This document shows positions 22,083 to 34,733 of a DNA stretch of 64,000 nucleotides, piece by piece. Source of the stretch: Sabethes cyaneus. Taxonomy: Eukaryota > Arthropoda > Insecta > Diptera > Culicidae. Positions within the stretch are counted from its first letter, which is position 1, and every line of letters starts with the position of its first letter. The notes under the pieces are model-generated. The model had not been told where the DNA came from. It did no database searches and saw only the letters and a program-made list of their open reading frames with translations. The translations under genes were made by a program, and so were the position numbers. The stretch covers positions 94,061,449 through 94,125,448 of the forward strand of contig NC_071355.1 in NCBI RefSeq assembly GCF_943734655.1, read 5' to 3'.

Positions 22083-22790
22083 TATCGTGATTCCGTGTGT
22101 TCGTTTCTATCATTAAGGCAGAATATTATCAGATGAAAATTTGGCAGAAGTGCTGGTACGACGTCATGGTCGTACTGGACGACGAGATCTGCTTGACGCT
22201 GAACGGCAACGACTGGCGAAGGACCGAATGCCTTACGTCCTACAGCAAGGAGGTAAGCGATGCCGTTAAATATATCTCCCACCCCAAGCTCCCGAAGAAG
22301 GTCCTTCTGTGGCTGACGATCAGCGAGAATGGAATGTCAAAAATGCTGTTCTTTCTACCGGGGCTTGCGGTCTACTGAGAGATATATAGTACGAACTGTC
22401 TACCGGAAGTTGCCGCCTTCATCTAGAAGTGTAATGCGAAGGAGGATCTGGTCTTCTTTTGGGAGTTTTGTCACCGTAACTCAACAAATATCAGAGAAGA
22501 TCTGGTCTTTTGGCCGGTTCTAGCCACGGTCCATTGCATTACGGTTCTAGCCTCGGCAGGATATGGACGGGCTAAAGATAGATAAACGTTGTACTGAAGA
22601 CCGCCAACCCTCCCAACGTCTCCCATGCCTTCGATAGACAATGTTTTGGGTGAACCTCAAACGGAGGATCTCCTACAATAATGTCGTTACATGCCGACAT
22701 CCACCATCCGACATTCGCCAGTTATTGTAAGACCGTCGGTTAGACAGCGAAGCTTTTTTGTGAAAGGCTTAATAAATGTAGGATTTAACC
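22083..22790 (+). pseudogene. Mariner/Tc1-family transposase remnant
   Basis: The plus strand reads VVLDDEICLTLNGNDWRR, then SHPKLPKKVLLWLTISENGM and SKMLFFLPGLAVY, followed in other frames by FWPVLATVHY, NPPNVSHAFD and a C-terminal piece. The order matches the DDE transposases of insect mariner-like elements: first catalytic Asp in the DDE block and second Asp in FWPDLA, here changed to Val. Frameshifts and the lost Asp make it dead. No TIRs were identified. It is inserted directly after the LINE remnant. Confidence 0.7.
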
Positions 22791-24633
22791 CGAATCAACC
22801 CAGAACTACTCCGCAAAATCAGTCAAATTTTCAACTTTGAAATGCTATTGCATCAAGGTACAAAGCTTAAATACGTAATGTGATATTTTTTGTCGAACTA
22901 TATCTATTTGCCTTCAAAATAGTATTACCAAATTATGGAAATAGCTATGTGTTTTCATTTTATACCGAAAAGTATAAAATTTGTCAAGTAATGCCATATG
23001 GCATCATTGGGATGATTCGGGTTAAGCGAAGACCCCATTATTAACAAGACTATCAACTCTATTATTTTTCCATATAAACGTCACGCGACACCACCAGCGA
23101 CGCTTCTTTTCACGAAGGTAGTTTATTTTGCATAAGTGTTAGTAAGCACTCTAAAATTCTGTTTTAGAGTTTGTTCGACTATGTTGACATTGCGGTATGA
23201 ATATTAGCACTCACTCACACAGATGCGTCTAGGGACCACCTTGACCAGCAGAGCGAGCTACCATCACTTCAGTGTCTCCCGAATATTGACAGAGCTGCCA
23301 GTTTTTTGTTACAGTTTACTAGATCTTCCATTTAAGGCAAATTTGTTCCATTGAATTATCTTTCATAGTGCAATTTTTCATCGCAATCCAAAATTAATCA
23401 ATTTTTTAAGGCATATTTTACCCTAAAAGTTGGCTGCAAAGTCTGGCTGAACGAAATTAACCCTTAAACACGCAATGTTGCTTTAAAACAACATAGTGAA
23501 AAACCCAAATTAATCCACCTAGCGGCGTGACCTAGCCTTTCTACTGCCACAATAATGAATATTTATCTTCTCAGGAACATCAACAATTAACTTGACTATA
23601 TTTTTACATATCCGTTCCGTATTCCTCGAAATCCTTATTTGCCAGTAAAATTCACAACGTATTGCGTAAAATATTTATATTTCCTTTCCTTGGGTGCGTA
23701 AATACTTGTAAGCGTCATTTATGTTACTTGATGAACACCTTATTTAGTTTTATAATCGGTCGGCCTTAACTTTCGGGCTTCAGAGCCACATACGAAACTT
23801 GTTTTGAATTGACAATATGAAGTATTTGTTCATAGCAGATATTTTGATATTAATACCATGCATTCAAAAGTTAGCATCTTTGAAAAACAAGAGTTCAGAA
23901 AAATTATTATTATATTTCACTTATGAAGAAAAAGGATATCTACAACAAAATGATTGATCTCAAAATTTTACTATTAGTTTGCTTGGCTTGAATTTTGCAA
24001 TATATCTGAATTAGACAAAAATTACTGAATAGAGCATTAGATATGAAAACGAGAAATGGAACTATTTCTTAGCTAGCGCTCCTTCAGATAATTATTTTTG
24101 CATGAAAATCAAAACTTAAGCTTCTTTTGAATGTACTTTCATGAAAAGATAGTCATTAGCTTGATCGCTTCGTTTTTACAATGTTAGAGGGTTAGGAAAA
24201 CAAGACGAGGTCGAAAAATAGTGCCAAAGCTGCACCATAAACATGCTTGAGAATGGGAAATACGATCGATATGATTCCCAGTGCTTGTTTTTTTTGATTT
24301 ATTTATTAAAACATGATACATGACATAAGACATCTGTCCTTTAAAATGTCACAAACGAAAACAAATATTACAAAATTACTATCGTGCAACGTTTACTTCC
24401 TGTTTTTCATATAACATTTCTAAGCTCTAGTATCTACTGATTGAAAAGAGCATCTAAAGTTGCGTAAAATTTGTTTGAAATTTGTATAAATTTATTTGGA
24501 AAAATCAACTAACTTGTATTTTTGATTCAATACACCACTATACCTACATGCTTAAATAAACTGCTTTTCTTCGCTTTTTGCTTTTCTTGTACAATTGTGA
24601 GTAACAGCAAGTGAAGAAAATGACAATTGAAAT

Positions 24634-24827
24634 CTGAAATCAAAGAAAAGAAAAAACTTTTCGATTGAATCCCACTATTTAATATTTATTTGCAACAGAT
24701 ACGTAGTTCGCCTACGACGTGCAGACTTCATCAGTGTCTTATTTCAAAGCGTATACGTATCTGTCGCGAATAAATATTAAATAGTGGAATTTAGTCGGTA
24801 AAAGTTTTTTCTTTTCTTTAATTTCAG
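24634..24827. mobile_element. Foldback MITE, complete copy
   Basis: This 194 bp palindromic element has arms of about 70 bp. Left CTGAAATCAAAGAAAAGAAA and right-strand CTGAAATTAAAGAAAAGAAA continue through CACTATTTAATATTTATT to CAGATACG. The loop carries GCCTACGACGTGCAGACTTC and ATCAGTGTC. The same loop motif in the other direction is in the copy at 21751-21931. Confidence 0.85.
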
Positions 24828-24904
24828 AGTTCGTATTCCACTAAGAGGCTTCAAAAACTTCAGACAATTGACATGTTTCTCACTTTTCTTGAATTTCATT
24901 GCAA

Positions 24905-25059
24905 ATTTTAAAATTGCAAATTGTCATCGCATACATACATATATACATACATACATACATACACACATACATCACACACATCTCATACATTGAATACAAT
25001 CAACATTTGATTGATATGTTTTGATTTCACACGTTTTAACGGTTTAATATACGGTGCTT

Positions 25060-25060
<1 letters not shown>
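24905..25060. repeat. (CATA)n tract and flank
   Basis: A short imperfect CATA/CACA tandem run at about 24930-24980 lies within AT-rich intron DNA. There is no other feature. Confidence 0.6.
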
Positions 25061-25810
<750 letters not shown>

Positions 25811-26036
25811 TCCCCAAAGTAAATTATGTTTACCGCCTTTAGATAATTTTTTTTTTAAAATGAATTTTTTCAGCGAGCGCATTTAAGTTTAACCCTTAAT
25901 TCCGATAACATTGTGCATTAAGCTTCTGTTTAGCTAAACGCACGTGCTATTTTTAAAATCTATTACTAGGTGAAAATAATCTCCCTACTAATCTAAATTA
26001 CTAAATCGTTTATTGCGAAAACGTGTGATCGATTTA

Positions 26037-26314
26037 CACCCAATTCTTTTTTTACACGGGAGATGTGTCCCATGTAAAAAAACCGTGCAAAAATAAACCG
26101 TGTTATTTCGAGAAACCGTGTAAAAAAAATCCGTGTTATTTCGAGAAACCGTGCAAAAAAGTCGTGCAAAAAAATCCGTGTAAACAAAGAATTGGGTGTA
26201 CAACTGTTGCTGGCGAAATTTGAGTAGAACCGTGTTATTTCGAGAAACCGTGTAAAAAAAGTCGTGCAAAAAAAATCCGTGTAAAAAAAATCCGTGCAAA
26301 AAAAGAATTGGGTG
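26037..26314. mobile_element. MITE with CACCCAATTC ends and internal repeats
   Basis: The TIRs are CACCCAATTCTTTTTTTACA (left) and CACCCAATTCTTTTTTTGCA (right strand), flanked by TA. The interior holds several copies of CCGTGTTATTTCGAGAAACC followed by GTGTAAAAAAA or GTGCAAAAAAA units, as if the ends had been tandemly amplified. It has no coding capacity; ORFs rich in Phe-Leu-His on the minus strand are readings of the repeat. Confidence 0.85.
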
Positions 26315-27260
26315 TACTATTTACTAGATAAGGTACTAAAACTTAAAACTCTTCTGTGGCAGAGTAAAATAAATCGTCAAATAAGAACAAATAATTGCAA
26401 AACAATGAACAACTAATTGTAGAATTGTATCTTTTAACATTAAACATTGTAAGAGCGCTTATTCATGGTCTGTTTGATTTTCTTAATCGGATAGGTAGTT
26501 TAGTTACAGACCGTTGAGAAATCACCATGATCTACTTGTGGCTTTTCCATTATTGCCGTAGATATGAGATACCTACCCACAAACAAATTAGCGGTTTGCA
26601 TCCAAGCTGTTTAAGCACTACTTTTTACATCTGGATCATAATATGGGAAAAAATGTCTCATATTATTCTCTTAACACGACGGACCTGAAATTATTTTACT
26701 TCACTTACACTTAAATACGTTAAAAAGCTTTCAAACGAATTTTAAACACAAATGAAGCACCTCAGCAAGACGCCGCTTGCAGTACGCGGAAACAGTCGAC
26801 TTCACACAGGGGCGGTAAACTTTTATGTTAAGATATGCTCGAGTGAAAAGATTCCATAAAAGTGCGATGCTTTCATGTTATTTAGAATGCGGTTCAGGCG
26901 TGTTGCCAAGTTGTATAAAAATAAACACTGCACTGAAGGTTGACTTTTTAGGAAGTTTCATTTCTGGGAAACCAAAATGTTGTATCCTTTTGGATTGACT
27001 GCCCAATATTTGTGGCAGCGTTGTTGCTGGTTTGAAACATGACACCCGACGAAACGAAAGCACTGGCAGGCTTCTCTGCGGCCAAAACTGCGTCTCTACC
27101 GATATACGGAAAACAATCGAAGCGCAACAATGTTCTATCTAGTCATTTTCAAATGCTTATTTGACTCCACAATGTTGAAAACATGTTTTCGGAACAATTA
27201 ATCATTATAAAAATTAATAATCTGTTAAAATGTACAGTTTTCTTACATACTTAATCTTAC

Positions 27261-27968
<708 letters not shown>

Positions 27969-28411
27969 GCTGAAGGACAAGTTCTTCTCTGAAGTCGATG
28001 TTACCGGATTAACTACAAAATGAACCGACCACGACGGCTACCGAATGGCAACTGAAGCTAAGGTAACATAATCCTTCCATTGGCGTAGAAAGCAATACAT
28101 GTAGTATGATAGGGAGAGCCAGACAATTTCCCACATGTGAAGTTTCGTCTGATTTCGTACTCACCAAGAGGCTTGGTTCAATCGCAGATTTAATAATAGC
28201 GAATAAACCGATTGCGTAGTTTTAGAAATTATGTAATAATAATTCTGAATGGATTACGTTGTAATACTTGTGATACGCTACCCTATCCGTGACCAAGCAT
28301 AAGAGAAATAATTACTCAAAAAGATTGTAAAATTTCTAGTTAATACGTTTAATTGCACTAAAATTAAGCGGAATGCTTTTTCTGCTTCTTTATAGATTTT
28401 CACTTGTTCGA

Positions 28412-28613
28412 ATTACACTCAAGTACTTTTTTTACACGGTTTGGTTTTTCGATTATTAAGAACGGGGCAACTTAGGGACCATTCATGTTTTTCTCAATAC
28501 ATTTGGGACCGGCTCGACATTCGTCACGTAGTTTGTAAATGGTCCCTAAGTTGCACCGTTGTTGAGTTATCGAAAAAAAAAGAAACTGTGTAAAAAAAGA
28601 CTTTAGTGTAATA
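28412..28613. mobile_element. Foldback MITE upstream of vermilion
   Basis: The two arms are about 70 bp: ATTACACTCAAGTACTTTTT on the left and ATTACACTAAAGTCTTTTTT on the right strand. They share TTTTACACGGTTT-like and GCAACTTAGGGACCATT blocks that meet near 28500. It lies about 450 bp upstream of the vermilion start codon. The region 27969-28411 otherwise holds the vermilion 5' flank with no promoter motif I could fix. Confidence 0.8.
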
Positions 28614-29016
28614 CCGTTCCTACATATAGTGCAAATGCAAATATCATTGGATTGCTATTTATAACCGGAAACAGAAACTAATAGCACATTGTCGAAGGAA
28701 ATAAATTTGATCTTATTAGCTTTATTGATATGGTTTTCGACCGACGGTGAATTAGAGAAGTATAAGTTGTATAGTTTTAACCTTTTACAATTGAATGACC
28801 ACTTCAATGGGTATTCCGGATTCAACAACGAAAAACTTCGGTTATGATAATCTTTTACTACGAAGGCAAAAAATCAAATTATTCAATGGTATTGTTGCTA
28901 TCCAAACAAACGTAACGTAACGTAAAGTAACAAACGCTTGAGAAAACATTCCAAACTAAACTAAACGTTTTTGCGCGAGATGAATCTGACATTTCTTGTC
29001 TTATATATTAATTTAA

Positions 29017-29251
29017 CCTTCTGCGGCTGAGGTGCCGTAATCTTAGCGATTATGCTGACGTGGTAGTCTGCTGGACACCTAAACTTGGCTTAATAATTGC
29101 TGTTATTGAATGATGCAAAATTCTAATTTTTATTATTTTAGAATTGAGTACATATCTTTAGCAACCTATTGGATGTAATTAGACCGCAGATATGAGTTTT
29201 TATATATTTTTCTGATTTCTGGTGTCAGACTACCACCTCAGCTGAAGAAGG
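29017..29251. mobile_element. piggyBac-type MITE (TTAA duplication)
   Basis: TTAA stands directly outside both ends (29013-29016, 29252-29255). The TIRs read CCTTCTGCGGCTGAGGTGCC and CCTTCTTCAGCTGAGGTGGT, with a further inverted GGTAGTCTG..GGACACC block. The TTAA target and the CC-beginning TIR fit piggyBac-derived MITEs. Length is 235 bp, with no ORF. Confidence 0.8.
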
Positions 29252-29392
29252 TTAAATAAATAAAGTATATCTGAACTTACATTTTTAGTAAAATAATTTT
29301 TCATGCTCCGTGGTCATATGTAGTAGTAATTTGTAGAACTGCTCAAAATTTCATTTAGCTGCTCCGAATTATCAACAGATTCTCTTCGTCAT

Positions 29393-29667
29393 ATTGTGTA
29401 TCCAGCACTAAATTGGACTTCCGAAAAAACGGCATCTTGTGTACCGTACGTTAAACCTAGTGTCGGAAGTAGTGCGTTGTATAGCACGTCTCATTTGCTA
29501 TACAGCGCACTACTTCCTAGTGTACCTAGTGTCGGAAGTAGTGCGTTGTATAGCACGTCTCATTTGCTATACAGCGCACTACTTCCGACACTAGGTTTAA
29601 TGTACAGTACGGAAGAAAAATCGTTTGCCGCTTTTTCGGACGTCAAATTTAGTGCTGGCGACACAAT
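29393..29667. mobile_element. Long palindrome (MITE) with duplicated centre
   Basis: Outer arms ATTGTGTATCCAGCACTAAA and right-strand ATTGTGTCGCCAGCACTAAA enclose a second inverted block, CCTAGTGTCGGAAGTAGTGC. The central hairpin unit (from TAGTGTCGGAAG to GCGCACTACTTCC) is present twice in tandem, spaced 65 bp (about 29457 and 29522). The whole 275 bp folds on itself. The 99-codon ORF here is just a reading of the palindrome. Confidence 0.8.
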
Positions 29668-30080
29668 GTTCAAAACAGGTAGGAAAATCAAATGAGTTTA
29701 ATTATCCAAATTATAGTGAAAAATAGTGGTTTTTTCTTACATTATTTCATCGTCGATAACGAAGAGATAATCCATCAATGTTATTGCCAATGTTGGTTTT
29801 CCGTCTCTATGTCGAGAAAGTAAATGAAGACCCGCCGTAGACGAATCCATCCAGCACCCGACCGGCTTTGAAAACCGAACTCTGAATAGCCGAATATTCG
29901 GTAAAATTTCGGTTGTGCCAATCGACGTTTACGGACTATTTCTAATGGCATCATAAAAAATTTTACAGAACATTCAGCTCATCATCAAATTCGTCGGCAT
30001 AAACATTATAGTAGGCCTCAATTTGGTTTGCACGTGGTAAATGTTTTTTCCATTCATAATGCTGAAAATCGCTGAATATA
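29668..30080. other. Non-coding spacer
   Basis: No gene or delimited element is seen. A CGAATATTCGGTAAAATTTC phrase near 29890 is similar to one near 53495 and may mark another old repeat. Confidence 0.3.
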
Positions 30081-30318
30081 GCGAATTCATAAATTAACCT
30101 AGCTCAGGTCGATTAGTACTCAGTTTTAATCGAAGTGCTGTCAAAGCGTTCATAAATTAACCGAGATTACATTTCGGTTAAACTGACAGCATTCAGTTTG
30201 AAGCGCAGGTTAAAACTGTCTAGCATTACGGTTTACGGGTCGATCTGTCAAACTGCCCGTATCGTTCATAAATTTCGGGTTCGAGTTAGCACGAACCCAG
30301 GTTAATTTATGAATTCGC
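30081..30318. mobile_element. TA-flanked MITE, GCGAATTCATAAATTAACC ends
   Basis: The TIRs GCGAATTCATAAATTAACCT and right-strand GCGAATTCATAAATTAACCT are identical over 20 bp and flanked by TA (30079-30080, 30319-30320). Internal copies of TTCATAAATTAACC and TTCATAAATTTCGGG occur near 30150 and 30265. Length is 238 bp. Confidence 0.85.
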
Positions 30319-30428
30319 TAATAGTAGGAAAGTTTTCGACGGTAGAAACAATCACTTGGAGATGAATGGGGAAAAACTGTTGATTTATTTCATCGAACTT
30401 ACCAACGTCACAAAAAAGGGGGCCGCTC

Positions 30429-30915
30429 ATTTGGCATAAAGTCTTTTGGCATAATGCTATTTGGCATAACGCCAATTGGCATAATCATAAGGATCCATTT
30501 GGCATAACGCCAATTGGCATAATCATAAGGATCCATTTGGCATAACGCCATTTGGCATAACGCCATTTGGCATAATTCCTCAAACATTATTTTATGATCT
30601 AATGTTCGCTTTCCTAGATGATTCAGGGCGAGCCGGCCGTAGGAAACGGCGAGTGTTCGCCCCTGCAGAAATCACTTCTGTCTAGGTTTATTTGTTTTCC
30701 TAGGTTTGATGACCTCTAGTTCTTCCCTTCAGTTGGATCCGAACGAGCGATAGCGAGTAAGAACGGATCACTTTCTTTGTGAGGCGACGAAGCACCAAAC
30801 AACAGAATCTGGCTAGATTATCAATTATGCCAAAAAGTCGTTATGCCAAATAACCATTATGGCAAATGATCATTATGCCAAATGACCATTATGCCAAATG
30901 GATTTATGCCATATA
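30429..30915. mobile_element. Foldback element with TTTGGCATAA arrays
   Basis: The left arm (30429-30580) is a tandem array of CATTTGGCATAACGC-like units of about 17 bp, including a duplicated TCATAAGGATCCATTTGGCA unit. The right arm (about 30827-30915) is the same in complement: CATTATGCCAAATGAC units. The core (about 30590-30825) is related to the Helitron-like sequence at 34640-34705 plus 37584-37700, so the arms enclose foreign repeat DNA. Confidence 0.8.
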
Positions 30916-31260
30916 GGGTAGCCCCAAAAAAAATACTGGTCGCGGAGTAGCACGCCTTGTATGTTGTATATTTTAGTCGTGAGTGTGAAGATGAGCCCCT
31001 GTTTTTTCGCAACTTGCATTTGACAGTTCACTTCACTGCGGTGTTGCTTGCTTTGTTTATCAACGCAAGCGGCGGGAGTAGTAGTTTTCCGTATTGCGAT
31101 TTTTCCCGTTTTCACCGTTTATGGCAAGGTTTCCAGGTCCATAATGGATGCTAGGTGGAATAAGATAGCTAAAACGATGGACGAAGAAAGTGTGCGCCGC
31201 TTTATGAGCCATATTACAGGAAAGGTTCGAGAATTCCTTCGAAACCGTGATGAATAATTT
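30916..31260 (+). pseudogene. Tc1/mariner transposase C-terminal fragment
   Basis: The plus strand 31141-31257 encodes NGCRWNK-like and then MDEESVRRFMSHITGKVREF, ending at a TAA. This resembles the C-terminal helix of Tc1/mariner transposases (a W-N-K-I..., RLM..I..K.R.. pattern). Upstream sequence to 30916 shows no catalytic motifs in frame. The assignment is tentative. Confidence 0.4.
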
Positions 31261-31329
31261 TATCCGTACTTTTTCTTAAAAGTATGAAGAAAATGCTACA
31301 CTTGTTTACAAAAGACCTTGAATTCAATA

Positions 31330-31472
31330 ATAAATAACTGAAATACTCATATTCGTTTTGTTCCAATACTATCTTTAAAAGAAATACGGTTCCCGCGGTA
31401 AGAGGTATATTATATCAAGTATTATATTGAAGTTGCTTTCAATCGAGTTTCCCTTATATCGAGGTATCACTG
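31330..31472. mobile_element. Pogo-like transposon end
   Basis: On the minus strand the sequence from 31472 starts CAGTGATACCTCGATATAAG and is preceded by TA, a terminus typical of pogo/Tigger-like elements. The matching opposite end was not found, so this is a truncated or solo end. Confidence 0.5.
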
Positions 31473-33774
31473 TATCTTGTTTTCACTGAAGCCTTGACAC
31501 GCAGCATCGAGACCTTGTCTGACTAAGTTTCATGTATCCAAAATAATCAAAATTATGACATGCTGAACACAATCATCATTTGATTAAAATATTTATAGCT
31601 CGTTTATTCACATTATTCTCATTCAATATACTACTATCACATATGTTTATTGTACAGAATTCATTTATGGGCTAATTAAAATGTAGAAAATTTTTGCAAA
31701 TTAATTATGACTAAAAAAATTTACAATTTAAAAACAGAAAAGTTTGGTTCATAATATCTAAAACCATAATATGGCACAATGAGACTAACCAACTTCTTGA
31801 AAAATACAATCCCTTAACTGATCAGCATTTCCTCTTATCTGCGCAAATATGCAGAGTTATAGCGCTGCAAACACTTAGACGTAGGGTAAGGAACGAGTTA
31901 AGCAGTGTTACCTATTTTAATCAGTTGAACATAAATGATCCGAAAATGCACTTTTTTATTCATATTTTCAAAATCTTTTGATAGGATCATCTTCACAAAT
32001 CACTTAACCATACATTTGGTTCACACAAACACAATTTATTGGGTTTCCGACAAGAAATATGATGAATTAAAAATTGTTGTCCAAAAACGTACATTTTTCA
32101 GCTGCTCTTCAGCAATCGCCACCTTGCTACTGACGAATTCATCAAATTTTCAGCACTGATTACAACCACTCTGAAAGTCAAGCACTCAATTGTCACATAC
32201 CATATTATTCAGTCTCTTTTTTTCTATTATCTAAGGCTTTGTCACTAGCCGAAAGTTTTATTATTTTCTAACAAAACTGAAAACAAATTCTGAATTGATG
32301 GAACCTGTTCACCAGTAGCAGCAGCTGCAGCACAACTGATGAACTATCGTGTTGCCAAGATACTGTTTCGGTTCTGGAAATAAGAATTTTAAGTTTGAAA
32401 TTAACTGAAACCTCCTATGGTGAAAACGTGGTTCAATACTTTTAAGAGAAATGTATGTTCATAATTAATTTTTCTTTATTAAAAACAACACAAAAGACAG
32501 CTTTTTCAATAATTTTCGAAGATTTTCTCAGTGATTTAATGAAGCAACGATGTGTTTCAATGTTATTTGCTTTGACAACACTGTTCTAAAGTTAGATCGT
32601 GTGCACTTCTATGTTTGCCTCTTTTGTTCTCCCACCATCCTTATGAACAGTGAGTGAGACGTCAAACTCGCAGTTTCCCATAAGAACACCAGAGAATAAA
32701 AGAGACGACGAATACCGTTTGCCGAACGGTGCGGTGAGTGTATGCCCCGATAAACAATTTAGACAGATGGCATTTTACGCATATGCCGATACGCTATGCC
32801 GATTACGCATCAGATGCCGATTAGTAGGTCGCGGATAGGAACGCGAACTTACTGAATAGGGGGAAAAGTTCGAGGGATTTTTTAACGGGACGTAAAAAAA
32901 TTCAGATTTCAGGATTGCTGAAAACAGCACCCTGCGGGTGAAAATGGGTTCGGTGTGTTCAAAATTAGTTCCACCGCTCCAACTTTTAAAGCGAAAAATC
33001 AAAAGTTTAGCTCAACAATAGTGTCTTCCAATGGTAACAGCTTGAAGAACTAAAGATAGCAAGAAGATTGGTATGCTGATATTCCCCACTTAGTCAACCC
33101 ATCGCTTGTAATAAGGTAAAACAATCAGTGACCCGCTTAGACTGCTTAAAACTAGTTCTTTACCCTACCTAGTCCTACTTCAAAAATAAAAATAACCTAT
33201 GAGATCAAAAGCGAAACTGGTAAAACTGGCTATACTGTTTTCTAAAGAACGAGAAGGATGTTTCCCTGGTCTGAAAATTCAGGGATAGTGAATAAGCTTG
33301 TTCATATACAAGCTTATTAGTAATAACAACTGTAAGGTGATAACGCTTCACTGAATTTTAAACCCGATTAGTTCCGATCATTGCCATTAAGCTGCAGAGA
33401 ATTTACCATGTTTGTGAACTATGTATTATTAGTAGGAGAGGCTGCTGCAGCTTGAGACTAATTTTGTTTTCGGTCCATAAAACTTAATCAGAAAGTTTAA
33501 AATTAGCTAGGTTAGGTATTAGGTTAATATTTTATATTTTTTCTTTTTTTTTTCGTTGCATGTAGGTCTTAATCCCTTCAATTGAATAGTCTTAATTGTC
33601 GTAAGAAATCATAAGAATAGTAAGTAATGCAATTCTAATAGTGTAGAAAAGTCACCATTTGATATAAGATAGTTACACTTAAGTATTTATGTAATCGAAT
33701 AATTACCGCAATAAAAAAAAGGAAGTTTAAATTATAAGTGTTAAAGATCATTGGGAATGTATTTTTATTGTCTA
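31473..33774. other. Non-coding region without recognised features
   Basis: About 2.3 kb of AT-rich DNA. Short open stretches at 31935-32159 and 32650-33002 have no recognisable domain or splice context. An internal repeat of CATATGCCGATACGC and similar phrases occurs near 32780-32830. Nothing is supported as a gene. Confidence 0.35.
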
Positions 33775-33985
33775 TTAGCTGACCCGATAAACTTCGTATT
33801 GCCACAAATTAAACTGTGTTGTACATAAATCGTGAATCTCGGATGATCTTTGTCACAATCTCGAGTTTTGCAAGTTTCTGAGGAGTTCATGGGTGGTATA
33901 TTATTCAAATTTTCCTCACAGTAAAGTAGAAAACAACTACCCCCATTGCTTAGCCTGATAAAATAAAGCGAATAGCATTCAAATA

Positions 33986-34264
33986 CATTGGCGTAACTAG
34001 GGGGGGGGGAGGCTAGGGGGGGCTAAGCCCCCCCTAGAAGACATTTAGCCCCCCCTAGAAAAATTAAGCTGGATTTTTAAATTTAAGAAAAAACTATAGT
34101 TAGATATCTTTACATAATGAAAACTTGAGAGTAATTTTTATATGCATCACAACTTAAAGTTCCTATGCATCAATGTACATTTAATTTTAATATGCCATTT
34201 TAATAACGCCGGTGGCTATAGCCCCCCCCCCCCCCCCTAGAAACGAGCGCTAGTTCCGCCAATG
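33986..34264. mobile_element. hAT-type MITE with 8 bp duplication and G/C runs
   Basis: TTCAAATA flanks the element perfectly (33978-33985, 34265-34272). The ends are CATTGGCGTAACTAGGGGGG and right-strand CATTGGCGGAACTAGCGCTC. The left end continues as long G runs with inverted C runs (GGGGGGGCTAAGCCCCCCC), and the right end has a C run of about 16. An 8 bp duplication is typical of hAT elements. There is no ORF. Confidence 0.88.
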
Positions 34265-34295
34265 TTCAAATATTCGCCATGATTGTACAGCAAAG

Positions 34296-34471
34296 ATTCG
34301 TTAATTGGTGGTTTGCTAATTGAACGGTTCGTTAATTGGGTGTTCGCTAATTGGGCTATGTGACAACTTGAATGTCAAAATTGGATGCAATTTCGAGTTT
34401 AGACATTTCTAACAACTGTCAGTCGGCCCAATTAGCGAATCAGCTGCAGTCGTGGCCCAATTAACGAATTC
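34296..34471. mobile_element. Foldback with GTTAATTGG repeats
   Basis: The left side has four units such as TTCGTTAATTGG and TTCGCTAATTGGGC; the right side has the complement (GCCCAATTAGCGAATC and GCCCAATTAACGAATT). The core is about 70 bp. The tandem-unit arms recall the TTTGGCATAA foldback at 30429-30915. Confidence 0.7.
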
Positions 34472-34733
34472 AGGCTGTATAACATTTCGCCGAATTTTGC
34501 GGAACACCACTTCTTGGTTGATCATAACGCAGAATATAGAGTTTCGCGGATCACCATTTCACGAAAAACCTCACACGGCATGTACCATTGCCATTGCACG
34601 AAAAATCTTTTCGTGGAAAGTACCATTTCACAGTGACGATCCTCTCCTTACTCGCTGTTGCTCGTTCGGACCCAACTGAAGGAAAGTAATAGAGGTCAGT
34701 AGACCTACTTACTTACTTAATTGGCCTAACGTC

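Noticed and set aside
29396..29695. 99-codon ORF with an internal peptide repeat
   Set aside because: It is the palindromic element at 29393-29667 read through; the repeat is the duplicated hairpin.
31935..32159. 74-codon plus-strand ORF
   Set aside because: No recognisable motif, no splice or start context; length is within chance for this composition.
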